Positions 32,446-40,759 of a stretch of DNA of 64,000 nucleotides are shown one piece after another. Numbering within the stretch: position 1 is the first letter of the stretch; each line of letters opens with the position of its first letter. The notes beneath the pieces are model-generated. The model did not search any database. It was not told where the DNA came from and saw nothing but the letters and a program-made list of their open reading frames with translations. The translations under genes and the position numbers were made by a program. Origin of the DNA: Thermovibrio sp. (GTDB lineage: Bacteria; Aquificota; Desulfurobacteriia; Desulfurobacteriales; Desulfurobacteriaceae); the NCBI GenBank assembly GCA_003978105.1, contig QOAO01000010.1, positions 8,308-72,307 of the forward strand, in the 5' to 3' direction.

Positions 32446-32986
32446 CATCGGTTCCGGGAAGTCAACTCTATGTAAATTTTTAGAACTTGAGGGCTTTCCG
32501 GTATTTTATGCAGACATCATTGGAAAGAGGGCCTTATACAAAGTGAAGGAAAAGCTGTTAGAAACTTTTGGTAGTGAAATTTTCAATGAAAAAGGGAAAA
32601 TTGATACTAAAAAGATTTCAAGTATTGTATTCTCCTCACCAAAAAAGTTGAGAACTCTTACAGAAATAACACACCCGCTGATAAAAGAGGAAATATCGAG
32701 AATAAGGAACAAGTTTTCTGACGAGGTCGTATTTGTTGAAGCTGCAGTTCTAATAGAGGCAGGATGGATGGATATCTGCGATAAAGTTGTTTTGGTTTTT
32801 GCATACAGAGGACAGAGAATTCTGAGGGCTTCGAGGAAGTTTGGCTTAAGGGAAACTTTAAGGAGGGATTCCCTTCAAAAACCCTACAGTGAAAAGTTAA
32901 AATATGCCGACTACTTAATCTGCAATACAGGGGATTTAATCCACCTGAAGGAGCAGGCAATTTCCCTACTGAAGGAGCTCCAATGA
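32423..32986 (+). CDS. coaE: Dephospho-CoA kinase
   Basis: CoaE catalyses the last step of coenzyme A synthesis. The P-loop is in MLVGVTGNIGSGKSTLCKFL, followed by DIIGKRALY, HPLIKEEI and LVFAYRGQRILRASRKFGL. The 187 residues are slightly shorter than most (about 200). The start is GTG with GAGGG upstream, within the end of the AI-2E gene. ATGA joins it to ymdB. The residue at the usual second Asp of the Walker-type motif was not checked closely. Confidence 0.92.
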   Translation: MLVGVTGNIGSGKSTLCKFLELEGFPVFYADIIGKRALYKVKEKLLETFGSEIFNEKGKIDTKKISSIVFSSPKKLRTLTEITHPLIKEEISRIRNKFSDEVVFVEAAVLIEAGWMDICDKVVLVFAYRGQRILRASRKFGLRETLRRDSLQKPYSEKLKYADYLICNTGDLIHLKEQAISLLKELQ

Positions 32987-33792
32987 AAATTTTACTGGTG
33001 GGAGATGTTGTAGGAAGGCCGGGGAGGAGAGCTCTCCACCTCTACCTTGAGGAGAATAAGGAAAAGTTTGACGTATGTATAGCAAACGGTGAAAACGCAG
33101 CAGGGGGATTCGGGTTAACAGAGAAGATTGTCAATAAGCTACTTTCCTACGGTGTAAACATTATAACTGGGGGAAACCACACGTTTGATAAGAAGGAGAT
33201 TTACCATTTCATAGATAAATATCCGATTCTAAGACCGGCAAACTATCCTGAGGGAGCTCCGGGAAGGGGATTTCTAACCTTTGATTTTGAGGGTACAAAA
33301 ATCTCAGTTATCAACCTCATGGGTAGGATATTTATGGAGTGCCTCGACAACCCATTTAGGAAGTTCGATGAAATTTATGAGAGTAACGAAGCGGATATCG
33401 TTATTGTTGACTTTCACGGTGAAGCATCATCTGAGAAACAGGCCTTTGGGTTCTACGTGGATGGAAGGGCAACTGCCGTATTTGGAACCCATACACACGT
33501 TCAGACCTCAGACCTGAGGAGGTTACCCTTAGGCACCTTATACATAACGGATGCTGGAATGTGTGGAGCTCTTAACTCGGTAATAGGGATAGAACCTAAA
33601 GAGGGAATAGAGAGGTTTGTTAAACAGTTACCTGTAAGGTTCAAAGTTCCAGAGAAGGCTGAACTTATTCAGTTCTGCGGTGTCCTCTTTGAAGTCGACG
33701 AAAGATTCAAAGTAGTTAGGTATGAGAGAATTTACGAAATATACGAGAGGAGAGAGGATGGCAGTTATACTAGACGGGAAAGCCCTATCTAA
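32983..33792 (+). CDS. ymdB: YmdB-type metallophosphoesterase
   Basis: This is a calcineurin-like phosphoesterase of the TIGR00282 type, 269 residues. Metal ligands are visible in MKILLVGDVVGRPGR, ANGENAAGGFG, GGNHTFDK, DFHGEASSEK and GTHTHVQTSD. Relatives hydrolyse cyclic nucleotides, and in Bacillus subtilis the gene follows rny and affects RNase Y-dependent mRNA levels. Here it is about 31 kb from rny, between coaE and folD, with ATGA overlap to coaE and a 35-base overlap into folD. Confidence 0.92.
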   Translation: MKILLVGDVVGRPGRRALHLYLEENKEKFDVCIANGENAAGGFGLTEKIVNKLLSYGVNIITGGNHTFDKKEIYHFIDKYPILRPANYPEGAPGRGFLTFDFEGTKISVINLMGRIFMECLDNPFRKFDEIYESNEADIVIVDFHGEASSEKQAFGFYVDGRATAVFGTHTHVQTSDLRRLPLGTLYITDAGMCGALNSVIGIEPKEGIERFVKQLPVRFKVPEKAELIQFCGVLFEVDERFKVVRYERIYEIYERREDGSYTRRESPI

Positions 33793-34615
33793 AAAAATAA
33801 GAAACTCTTTGAAGAATGAGGTTAAGGAACTGAAGGAAAAATTTGGAAGACCTCCATCTTTAGCAGTTGTACTAGTTGGAAACAACCCTGCAAGTGAAAT
33901 TTACGTGAGGAACAAGATAAAGGCCTGCAGTGAAGTGGGGATAGATTCCATAGACAGAAGGCTTCCTGAGACGGTAACACAGGAGGAGCTTAACTCCATT
34001 GTAAAGGAGCTGAACGAAGACCCAAACGTTGACGGAATAATTGTTCAACTTCCTCTTCCCAACGGTCTGTCCTGCAGGGAGGTTGTCAACTACATATCGC
34101 CTGAAAAGGACGTTGATGGCTTCCACCCCGTTAACGTTGGAAAGTGTACTTTGGGGCTGTACGACCAGGGACTAATGCCGTGCACTCCCGCTGGCGTTAT
34201 GAAGTTTTTTGAGGAGTACAACATTTCACTTCAAGGAAAGAACGCAGTAATGGTTGGTCACAGTAACATCGTCGGAAAACCCCTTGCCAACATGTTGGTA
34301 AATGCAAATGCAACGGTCTCTGTCTGCCACGTCTATACTAAGGATCTTTCCCACTACACAAGGTACGCAGACGTACTCTGCGTTGCTACAGGTGTTCCAG
34401 GTCTAATAAAGGCAGACATGGTTAAGGAAGGAGCTGTAGTCATTGATATAGGAATCAGCAGGGTAAATGGTAAGATTGTTGGTGATGTCGATTTTGAGGG
34501 TGTAAAGGAGAAGGTCTCAGCAATAACTCCAGTCCCTGGAGGAGTGGGACCTATGACGATTACGATGCTTCTCTACAATACGGTAAAAGCCTTTAAGATG
34601 AGGAACGGTATTTGA
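33758..34615 (+). CDS. folD: Methylenetetrahydrofolate dehydrogenase/cyclohydrolase
   Basis: FolD links 5,10-methylene-, methenyl- and 10-formyl-THF. Signatures are AVILDGKALSKKIR, GNNPASEIYVRNKIKAC with catalytic Lys, IIVQLPLPNGL, HSNIVGKPLANML and the tail PVPGGVGPMTITMLLYNT. The ATG at 33758 has GAGGAGAGAGG upstream and gives 285 residues; the frame is open 12 codons earlier inside ymdB. Its TGA lies within the TTG start of a ferredoxin gene, an unusual close pairing. Confidence 0.95.
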   Translation: MAVILDGKALSKKIRNSLKNEVKELKEKFGRPPSLAVVLVGNNPASEIYVRNKIKACSEVGIDSIDRRLPETVTQEELNSIVKELNEDPNVDGIIVQLPLPNGLSCREVVNYISPEKDVDGFHPVNVGKCTLGLYDQGLMPCTPAGVMKFFEEYNISLQGKNAVMVGHSNIVGKPLANMLVNANATVSVCHVYTKDLSHYTRYADVLCVATGVPGLIKADMVKEGAVVIDIGISRVNGKIVGDVDFEGVKEKVSAITPVPGGVGPMTITMLLYNTVKAFKMRNGI

Positions 34616-34806
34616 AGGTAATCCCCTACGTTGATAACGAAAAGTGTATCGGTTGTAAAATTTGTGAGGAGGTTTGTCCTCACGGAGTATTTGTCATGAG
34701 CGAAAGCAAGGCAGTGGTTATGTATCCCGAGAGGTGTAACGGTTGTGGTCTCTGTGTGGAGAACTGTCCTGTCGATGCTATAACGTTGAAGTGGACAGAC
34801 CTGTAG
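34612..34806 (+). CDS. 2[4Fe-4S] ferredoxin-like protein
   Basis: This 64-residue protein carries two CxxCxxCxxxCP motifs, CIGCKICEEVCP near residue 11 and CNGCGLCVENCP near residue 43, which hold two [4Fe-4S] clusters. It is a low-potential electron carrier in the cytoplasm. It starts with TTG, with GAGG eight bases upstream, overlapping the folD stop by four bases. It could serve FolD-linked C1 chemistry or a ferredoxin oxidoreductase of the reductive TCA cycle; the partner is not shown by the sequence. Confidence 0.93.
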   Translation: MKVIPYVDNEKCIGCKICEEVCPHGVFVMSESKAVVMYPERCNGCGLCVENCPVDAITLKWTDL

Positions 34807-34818
34807 AAGGAGAGAAAA

Positions 34819-35280
34819 ATGATTTTTCTACTTAAGTCCATTTATCTCTACTCGATTTCTCTGTGGGTGGGAGCTCTCTTCTTCTTTACTGCAGTTGGAG
34901 CTCCATTGGCATTTAGAATACTTTCCAAGGAGGAAGCTGGAAAGTATACAGGAGCCGTCTTTCCGAAGTACTTCTCCTTAGGATACATTTTTGGAATTTT
35001 AGCCCTTCTCTCGTTCTACCTCTTGGTTAGGGGAAATTTAGGAGTTGTTTCTTCAGTAAACCTATTAATTTTGATATTGATGAACCTGTTCAACTTTATA
35101 AACGGCCTGCTAATCGTTCCAAAGGCGGGAATTTTAAAGGCTGAATTTTACATGACGAAGGAAAAATCCCTTTACGACAGATTTTTAAAACTCCATGCAG
35201 TTTCAATGGCCCTAAACGGAATAAATGTTATTTTAGGCCTTATGTCTGTCGGTTTAACATCTCTCTACTTGACATTTTAG
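34819..35280 (+). CDS. DUF4149-like four-helix membrane protein
   Basis: This 153-residue inner-membrane protein has about four helices. The first carries LYSISLWVGALFFFTAVGAP, the pattern of DUF4149/TMEM205-type proteins, and a hydrophilic loop (about 110-130) includes a KLHAVSMALNGIN motif in the last pair. The function of this family is unknown. AAGGAGAG precedes the ATG, 12 bases after the ferredoxin gene. No cofactor ligands are evident beyond one conserved-looking His. Confidence 0.72.
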   Translation: MIFLLKSIYLYSISLWVGALFFFTAVGAPLAFRILSKEEAGKYTGAVFPKYFSLGYIFGILALLSFYLLVRGNLGVVSSVNLLILILMNLFNFINGLLIVPKAGILKAEFYMTKEKSLYDRFLKLHAVSMALNGINVILGLMSVGLTSLYLTF

Positions 35281-35288
35281 GGGAAGCA

Positions 35289-35606
35289 ATGACTTTAAAG
35301 CAGTACTTTTACTCAGTTGTTGTAACTTTAATTGTTTTGGCTGTTTCCCTCTTTGCCCTTCAGAACTTTCAGGATGTTGAGGTTACAATTCCCTTCGTCG
35401 ATGTTTTTAAAACAAAGCTCTTTGTTGTTATAGTCTTTTCATTCTTCTCTGGATTTTTAACTGCCGGATTTCTCTCACTCATATTTAAGATTTTTTCAAT
35501 TCCTTCAAACATAAAACGAAAAAGGGAAAGGAAAGTTGAGACTGGACCAGTTTCTAAAGGTGGCAAGAATAGTAAAGAGGAGAAGTCTGGCAAAGGAGCT
35601 CTGTGA
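35289..35606 (+). CDS. LapA-domain (DUF1049) membrane protein
   Basis: This 105-residue protein has two helices (about 8-24 and 40-62) around the DUF1049 core (SLFALQNFQDVEVTIPFVDV), then a basic cytoplasmic tail. LapA-type proteins take part in LPS assembly control in some bacteria. The ribosome site (GGGAAG) is weak. The last 71 bases overlap the start of the S4-domain gene in another frame, so the Lys/Gly/Ser-rich tail may be shaped by the downstream gene. Confidence 0.75.
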   Translation: MTLKQYFYSVVVTLIVLAVSLFALQNFQDVEVTIPFVDVFKTKLFVVIVFSFFSGFLTAGFLSLIFKIFSIPSNIKRKRERKVETGPVSKGGKNSKEEKSGKGAL

Positions 35607-35823
35607 CGACGGTGTAGTCAAGGTTAATGGAGTTCCAGCCAAGCCTTCGAGGGAAGTAAAGGTAGGAGATGTTGTAGAGGTTGATACAATAAGCAGGTTT
35701 CTAAAGTTTAGAGTCCTTGAAGTTCCGATTTCAAAGTCAGTCTCCAAGAAAAAAGCCAGAGAATTAGTAGAAATTATCGAGGACAGAAAGAAGGATATAA
35801 GGGACATTATTGACCTTATATAG
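35536..35823 (+). CDS. rqcP: S4-domain RNA-binding protein (RqcP/YabO/Hsp15-like)
   Basis: This 95-residue protein is almost entirely an S4 domain: MRLDQFLKVARIVKRRSLAK, then GVVKVNGVPAKPSREVKVGD. RqcP (YabO) works with RqcH to add alanine tails on stalled 50S subunits, while Hsp15 recycles 50S-nascent chains; the two are hard to separate by sequence, although the length fits RqcP. The start is TTG, in the final 71 bases of lapA. The symbol is tentative. Confidence 0.82.
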   Translation: MRLDQFLKVARIVKRRSLAKELCDDGVVKVNGVPAKPSREVKVGDVVEVDTISRFLKFRVLEVPISKSVSKKKARELVEIIEDRKKDIRDIIDLI

Positions 35824-35833
35824 GAGTTACAGG

Positions 35834-37417
35834 ATGGGAAGTTTTTTGGAAAGAGTCCTCGAAAATATTGAGGAGAGTCCTAAAAAATTAGCGTTTGTTA
35901 AAAAGGAAAAGGGAAATTATAAAGAGCTTACATTCAGGGATTTTGGAAACCAAATATCAACGTTGGAGGAGTTCCTAAGGGAAGTTTCACCTGAGGATAG
36001 GGTTATTATCTTTATGGAGAACAGGCCTGAGTGGATATCCTCACTCTTCTCAGTTCTTTTTTTAGGGGGAATAGCCGTTCCCGTTGACTACCTACTCACT
36101 CCCGAAGAACTCTTTAACATTTTAAAGGACTCACAACCTAAGTATCTGATAACGAGCTCTCAGAACCTAAAGACTACAGAGAGGGCAGTCTCAAACTTAG
36201 GCTATCACGTGAAAATAGTAAACGTTGACGAGGTTGAGTGGGAGGAAGGAAAAATCCACTACAGAAGGAGAAATTTGGATGAGGTAATTCTCATTCTCTA
36301 TACATCGGGAACTACAGGAAACCCTAAAGGAGTTATGCTTACCCTTGGAAACTTAAACCACAACGTAAGAGCCGTTGAGAACTTAGGATTCTTAAGGGAG
36401 GACGATAGGTTTGTTGCAATTCTTCCCTTCCACCATACCTACCCCCTCATGACAACGGCGGTTCTTCCAGCTTCAATGAAACTCCCCCTCGTTTTCATAG
36501 AGAAGCTCTCCCCTACAGATATTCTATCAACGGTGAACGAGCAAAACGTTACGATAATGATAGGAGTTCCCAAGCTCTACCAGGTAATACACCACAGCAT
36601 ATTGACAGAAATAAAAAAACTGCCACCGGTAAAGAGGAAGTTGATAGAAGGAGCCCTTAAGCTCTTCAGGAAGGGAGTTCCAACTTCTGTTAAAAGGAAG
36701 TTCTTCTCAAAAGTTCACGAGAGGATAGGCAAGAACTTACGATTTATGATAAGTGGCGGAGCAAAGCTGAGTGAGGACGTCTGGAGAGACCTTGAAGCTA
36801 TGGGATTCAACATTTTGGAAGGATACGGTCTAACTGAAACTTCCCCTCTGATATCTGTTAACAGGCCCGATAGGAAAAGGATAGGAACGGCAGGACCTCC
36901 TGTCGATGGGGTTGAGGTAAAGGTTACGGAGAAGGGAGAGATAATTGTAAGGGGCCCTAACGTTATGAAGGGCTACTACAACAAACCTGAGGAGACCAAG
37001 AAGGTCATAAAGGACGGCTGGTTCTACACGGGAGACCTTGGATTTGTCGATGAGGATGGGTTTATACATATAACGGGAAGGGCCAAGGAAGTAATAGTCC
37101 TTGAGAGTGGCAAGAATGTGTATCCAGAGGATATAGAGATAGAGCTTCTTAAAAGTCCCTACATTTTAGAGATAGGAGTTTTTTACTCCGATGGAAAGCT
37201 CAGAGCCCTCGTCAGACCCGACTTTGAACTTCTAGTTGATGAGGGGGTTTCGGACGTTAAGTCCTTTATAAGGAGGGAAATAAACAGGCTCTTGAGGGGA
37301 TTTCAGCCCTACAAGAAGATTAAGGAATTTAAGATTGTTGACAGGGAACTCCCAAGGACGAGGATAGGAAAACTGAGGAGGTTTCTCCTTCCTAAAGTTT
37401 GGGAAGAGGTAGAGTGA
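35834..37417 (+). CDS. Long-chain acyl-CoA synthetase (AMP-forming)
   Basis: This ANL-superfamily enzyme activates a carboxylic acid, probably a fatty acid, to its CoA thioester. The AMP-binding P-loop is LYTSGTTGNPKGVMLT, followed by EGYGLTETSPLI, YTGDLG and the hinge region GRAKEVIV. Lys in RTRIGKLRR near the C-terminus matches the catalytic Lys. The ATG at 35834 has AGGAG seven bases upstream, giving 527 residues; a TTG eight codons upstream is rejected. It shares TGATG with dapF. Acyl-ACP synthetase is an alternative. Confidence 0.88.
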   Translation: MGSFLERVLENIEESPKKLAFVKKEKGNYKELTFRDFGNQISTLEEFLREVSPEDRVIIFMENRPEWISSLFSVLFLGGIAVPVDYLLTPEELFNILKDSQPKYLITSSQNLKTTERAVSNLGYHVKIVNVDEVEWEEGKIHYRRRNLDEVILILYTSGTTGNPKGVMLTLGNLNHNVRAVENLGFLREDDRFVAILPFHHTYPLMTTAVLPASMKLPLVFIEKLSPTDILSTVNEQNVTIMIGVPKLYQVIHHSILTEIKKLPPVKRKLIEGALKLFRKGVPTSVKRKFFSKVHERIGKNLRFMISGGAKLSEDVWRDLEAMGFNILEGYGLTETSPLISVNRPDRKRIGTAGPPVDGVEVKVTEKGEIIVRGPNVMKGYYNKPEETKKVIKDGWFYTGDLGFVDEDGFIHITGRAKEVIVLESGKNVYPEDIEIELLKSPYILEIGVFYSDGKLRALVRPDFELLVDEGVSDVKSFIRREINRLLRGFQPYKKIKEFKIVDRELPRTRIGKLRRFLLPKVWEEVE

Positions 37418-38226
37418 TGGAGTTTTCAAAGATTCAGGGAACGGGAAACGACTTCGTCATTATCGACAACAGGGACGGTAAGTTTGAAAAGTTCTGCGGA
37501 AAACTCTCTATCGACTCTGTAGTTAGAAAAGTCTGTGAAAGGAGGAGGGGAGTAGGGGCAGACGGTCTCATCCTGATTGAGAATTCGGAAGTTGCAGACT
37601 TTAAGTGGAGGTTCTTTAACTCAGATGGCTCCGTTGCTGAAATGTGCGGTAACGGAGCAAGGTGTGCATCGAGGTTTGCCTACGAAAGGGGAATAGCTCC
37701 TGAGAGAATGAGGTTTGAAACGCTAGTCGGAATTGTTGAATCTGAGGTAAGGGGATGTTCAGTAAAGGTTAGATTAACTCCACCTACCGATTTAAAACTG
37801 AACATAAATGCGGAGGGTTTAAACGTTCACTACATAAATACGGGAGTTCCTCACGTTGTTGTGCTTGTTGAAAGGTTAGACCAGATTGACGTCGACAAGT
37901 TGGGAAGGAAACTGAGGTTCTCTGAGGTCTTCTCTCCAAAGGGAGCAAACGTCAACTTTGTTGAAGTAATGTTGGATAGGATTAGAGTGAGAACCTACGA
38001 GAGGGGAGTTGAGGGAGAGACGTTAGCCTGTGGAACCGGCTCTGTTGCATCGGCGATTGTTTCCTCGCTTGTTTTCGGCCTTAAACCGCCGATTGAGGTT
38101 GAGGTGGGAACGGGGGAGAGGTTGATGGTTTACTTTGATGAAGAGTTAAGAAATGTATTCTTGGAAGGCCCTACAGTTTGGGTTTACGACGGTAAGCTGA
38201 GGGAGGAGCTCCTTGGAGGAGCTTAA
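37417..38226 (+). CDS. dapF: Diaminopimelate epimerase
   Basis: DapF turns LL-DAP into meso-DAP for lysine and peptidoglycan. It opens with MEFSKIQGTGNDFVIIDN, and the two catalytic cysteines are in MCGNGARC and LACGTGSVASA. The ATG at 37417 overlaps the upstream TGA and gives 269 residues; GAGGTAGAG is the ribosome site. The end overlaps the UDG gene by 14 bases. It completes the pathway with dapD at 19593; dapA and dapB are not here. Confidence 0.96.
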   Translation: MEFSKIQGTGNDFVIIDNRDGKFEKFCGKLSIDSVVRKVCERRRGVGADGLILIENSEVADFKWRFFNSDGSVAEMCGNGARCASRFAYERGIAPERMRFETLVGIVESEVRGCSVKVRLTPPTDLKLNINAEGLNVHYINTGVPHVVVLVERLDQIDVDKLGRKLRFSEVFSPKGANVNFVEVMLDRIRVRTYERGVEGETLACGTGSVASAIVSSLVFGLKPPIEVEVGTGERLMVYFDEELRNVFLEGPTVWVYDGKLREELLGGA

Positions 38227-38881
38227 AAAGTTCGTTGAATTTCTAAACCTCATAGGTTACAACGAAGTTAGATTAAGAGAGAAAATAGGAGATGGAACAA
38301 TGAATCCGATTGAGGAACTTGAAAAGTTAAGGGAAGAAGCACTGAAATGCTGCAGGTGTAGACTCTGTAAACATAGAACTCACGTAGTATTTGGAGAGGG
38401 AGACCCCCAAACCGACCTCATGTTTGTAGGTGAGGCTCCAGGGGAACAGGAGGACCTTCAGGGAAGGCCCTTTGTTGGAAGGGCAGGACAGCTTCTTACA
38501 AGGTTTCTGAACCTTTACGGCGTTTCAAGGGAGAAAATCTACATAACAAACGTTGTTAAGTGCAGACCACCTAACAACAGGAATCCTGCTCCTGACGAGA
38601 TAGAGGCCTGCTACTCTTTCCTTGAGAAACAGATAGAATTAATCTCTCCAAAGGTTATCTTCTGCTTGGGGGCTTTTGCTGCAAGAACTGTTCTGAACCT
38701 CCCCGAGAAAACTCCGATTTCAAAAATAAGGGGAAAGGAACAGAAAGTAAGAGTAGGTGATAGGGAGGTTACTGTTATACCTACGTTCCATCCGGCATAC
38801 CTACTTAGGAACAGAAGGGGGGAGCCTGAATTTCAGAAGGATTTGGAGAGAGCCCTATCACTTGCAGGTTTTCTAAAGTGA
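38213..38881 (+). CDS. udg: Family 4 uracil-DNA glycosylase
   Basis: This thermostable glycosylase removes uracil formed by cytosine deamination. Visible are the [4Fe-4S] cysteines near residues 47-52 (CCRCRLC) and in NVVKCRPP and EACYSF, the active-site block GEAPGEQEDLQGRPFVGRAG, and the late motif PTFHPAYLLRN. The TTG at 38213 follows GGAGG; an ATG 29 codons later (MNPIEELEKL) is possible and would give a shorter protein. It lies directly upstream of nth, which would cut the resulting abasic site, so the pair form a repair unit. Confidence 0.92.
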   Translation: MEELKKFVEFLNLIGYNEVRLREKIGDGTMNPIEELEKLREEALKCCRCRLCKHRTHVVFGEGDPQTDLMFVGEAPGEQEDLQGRPFVGRAGQLLTRFLNLYGVSREKIYITNVVKCRPPNNRNPAPDEIEACYSFLEKQIELISPKVIFCLGAFAARTVLNLPEKTPISKIRGKEQKVRVGDREVTVIPTFHPAYLLRNRRGEPEFQKDLERALSLAGFLK

Positions 38882-39531
38882 TGGAAAGGGAAACTTTAAT
38901 CGAAAGGGTAAGGAAGGTTAAGGAAATTTTGGATAGGTACTTTCCCGAGGCCTACAAACCAAGGAGAACACCTTTAGAGCAGGCAATATTTACCGTCCTA
39001 AGTCAGAACACAACGGACAGACAGGCAGAAAGGTGCTTGGAAAACCTGGAGAAGCTGACAGAAAACAGACTCCTGTTAATCAAGGACCTCCCTGAGGAGA
39101 AAGTCATTGAGGCAATTAAGCCCTGTGGGATGTACAACCAAAAGTACAGAGCTCTCAAATCTCTACTTTCTGACTGGAAGGAATTAGAGGAAAAGTTAAG
39201 GGTTCTTCCTGAGAGGGAGGCAATAGAGCTCCTTAAGTCCTATCCATTCATCGGCTCAAAAACGGCAAGGGTTATACTTACGTTTGGATTCGGTAAAAAT
39301 ACTTTTCCAATAGATACTCACTGCAGGAGAGTGCTGAGCAGGTTGGGAATTTTTCCCAAGGACTGGAGTTTGGATGAGATTTCAGAGTTTATGGAGGAAA
39401 ACTTTTCTGCAGAATTTAACAGGAAGCTTCACTACGACCTTATAAGAGTGGGAAGGATGTTCTGCAAACCTAAATTTCCAAAGTGTGAAGAGTGTCCCCT
39501 TAAGGAATTTTGTAAATTTCATAAAGCATAA
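38881..39531 (+). CDS. nth: Endonuclease III family DNA glycosylase/AP lyase
   Basis: Nth removes oxidised pyrimidines and nicks the abasic site. The helix-hairpin-helix FIGSKTARVILTFGFGKN holds the catalytic Lys, and IDTHCRR holds the catalytic Asp, so lyase activity is expected. A C-x6-C-x2-C-x5-C [4Fe-4S] motif closes the domain near residues 192-208. Family length is about 211; here 216. The ATG at 38881 follows a GTG one codon earlier. It overlaps the UDG stop by one base. Confidence 0.93.
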   Translation: MERETLIERVRKVKEILDRYFPEAYKPRRTPLEQAIFTVLSQNTTDRQAERCLENLEKLTENRLLLIKDLPEEKVIEAIKPCGMYNQKYRALKSLLSDWKELEEKLRVLPEREAIELLKSYPFIGSKTARVILTFGFGKNTFPIDTHCRRVLSRLGIFPKDWSLDEISEFMEENFSAEFNRKLHYDLIRVGRMFCKPKFPKCEECPLKEFCKFHKA

Positions 39532-39541
39532 AAGGAAAAGG

Positions 39542-40750
39542 ATGGAGTTTTACATAGACTTTGATAGAGCTCTTGAAATTATCTCCTTACAGGAATTTTT
39601 ACTTCCTTCAGAGCTTGTTTCCCTCTTTGACTCGTACGGCAGGGTTTTAAGGGAGACTTTAATTGCAGATAGTGATGACCCACCTGCTCCAGTCTCTGCA
39701 ATGGACGGCTACGGAGTAAGGAAGGAAGATATTAGGTCAATTCCCTCAAAACTAAAAGTTGTTGGAGAGGTTCCAGCAGGAAAAATTCCTAACATTAAAG
39801 TTAACGAGGGAGAGGCTGTAAAGCTCTTTACAGGCTCCTTAATTCCAGAGGGGGTTGATACTGTTGTTCCCGTTGAGGAAATTGAAGGTTCAGGAGAATT
39901 TGTCGTTATAAAAAAATCGTATCCACAGGGGCAGAACGTTAGGTTAAGGGGTGAAAATTACAGAGCCGGAGATATCCTCGTAAAGGAAGGAGCCATTTTG
40001 AGAGCTCCGGAAATCGGAATAGCGGCCTCCGTTGGCAAACCTTACTTGAGAGTATCCTCTAAACCAAAGGTTGGAATTATCACGACCGGAAATGAGATTT
40101 TGGAGCCCTGGGAGAGTTTAAATTCCCCCTCTCAAATAAGGAACACAAATGCTTACACCCTCTACTCCCTCGTAAGGGAAGCAGGAGGGGAACCTGTCTA
40201 CTTAGGAACGCTGAAGGACTCCAAAGAGGAGACACTCAAAAGACTTGAAGAGGGGATAGAGATCTGCGATGTTCTCATTACAACCGGTGGCGTTTCAATG
40301 GGAGACTACGACTTTGTCAAGCAAGTTGTTAAGGACTTGGGAGTAGAGGTCCTCTTCTACAAGGTAAGGGTAAAGCCGGGAAAACCCGTTCTTTTCGGAA
40401 GGAGGGGAAATAAATTTTTCTTCGGACTACCGGGATTCCCCGTCTCTACAGTTGTTAGTTTCAAACTCTTTGTTTTTCCGCTGTTGAGAAAGATCCAGGG
40501 AGCGAAGGAGCTGTTTAAACAAAGGATAAAGGCGGAGCTCTTAACGGACTTTAAGAGAAGAAAGGCAGAGAGGAGAGAGTTTGTTAGAGCAGAGCTCTTC
40601 AATAAAGATGGAAAATTCTCTGTAAAGCCCTTAAGAAAACAGGGTTCAGGAGTTCTAACTGCCCTTGTCGGAAGTAAGGTTCTCATGGTAGTTCCTGAGG
40701 GAGTAAAAGAGATAAAAGCCGGAAGCCAAGTTGAGGTTGTTCTAATTTAA
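39542..40750 (+). CDS. moeA: Molybdopterin molybdenumtransferase
   Basis: MoeA inserts molybdate, or tungstate in its relatives, into adenylated molybdopterin. It has the domain order of MoeA (402 residues) with PAPVSAMDGYGVR near residue 45, TGSLIPEGVDTVVPVEE, the MPT-binding block TTGGVSMGDYDFVKQVV, and KPGKPVLFG. The ATG at 39542 has AAAAGG upstream and matches the family start; the frame is open 19 codons earlier over nth. mobB follows after 9 bases and wtpABC faces it. Confidence 0.94.
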   Translation: MEFYIDFDRALEIISLQEFLLPSELVSLFDSYGRVLRETLIADSDDPPAPVSAMDGYGVRKEDIRSIPSKLKVVGEVPAGKIPNIKVNEGEAVKLFTGSLIPEGVDTVVPVEEIEGSGEFVVIKKSYPQGQNVRLRGENYRAGDILVKEGAILRAPEIGIAASVGKPYLRVSSKPKVGIITTGNEILEPWESLNSPSQIRNTNAYTLYSLVREAGGEPVYLGTLKDSKEETLKRLEEGIEICDVLITTGGVSMGDYDFVKQVVKDLGVEVLFYKVRVKPGKPVLFGRRGNKFFFGLPGFPVSTVVSFKLFVFPLLRKIQGAKELFKQRIKAELLTDFKRRKAERREFVRAELFNKDGKFSVKPLRKQGSGVLTALVGSKVLMVVPEGVKEIKAGSQVEVVLI

Positions 40751-40759
40751 GGAGGGTAA

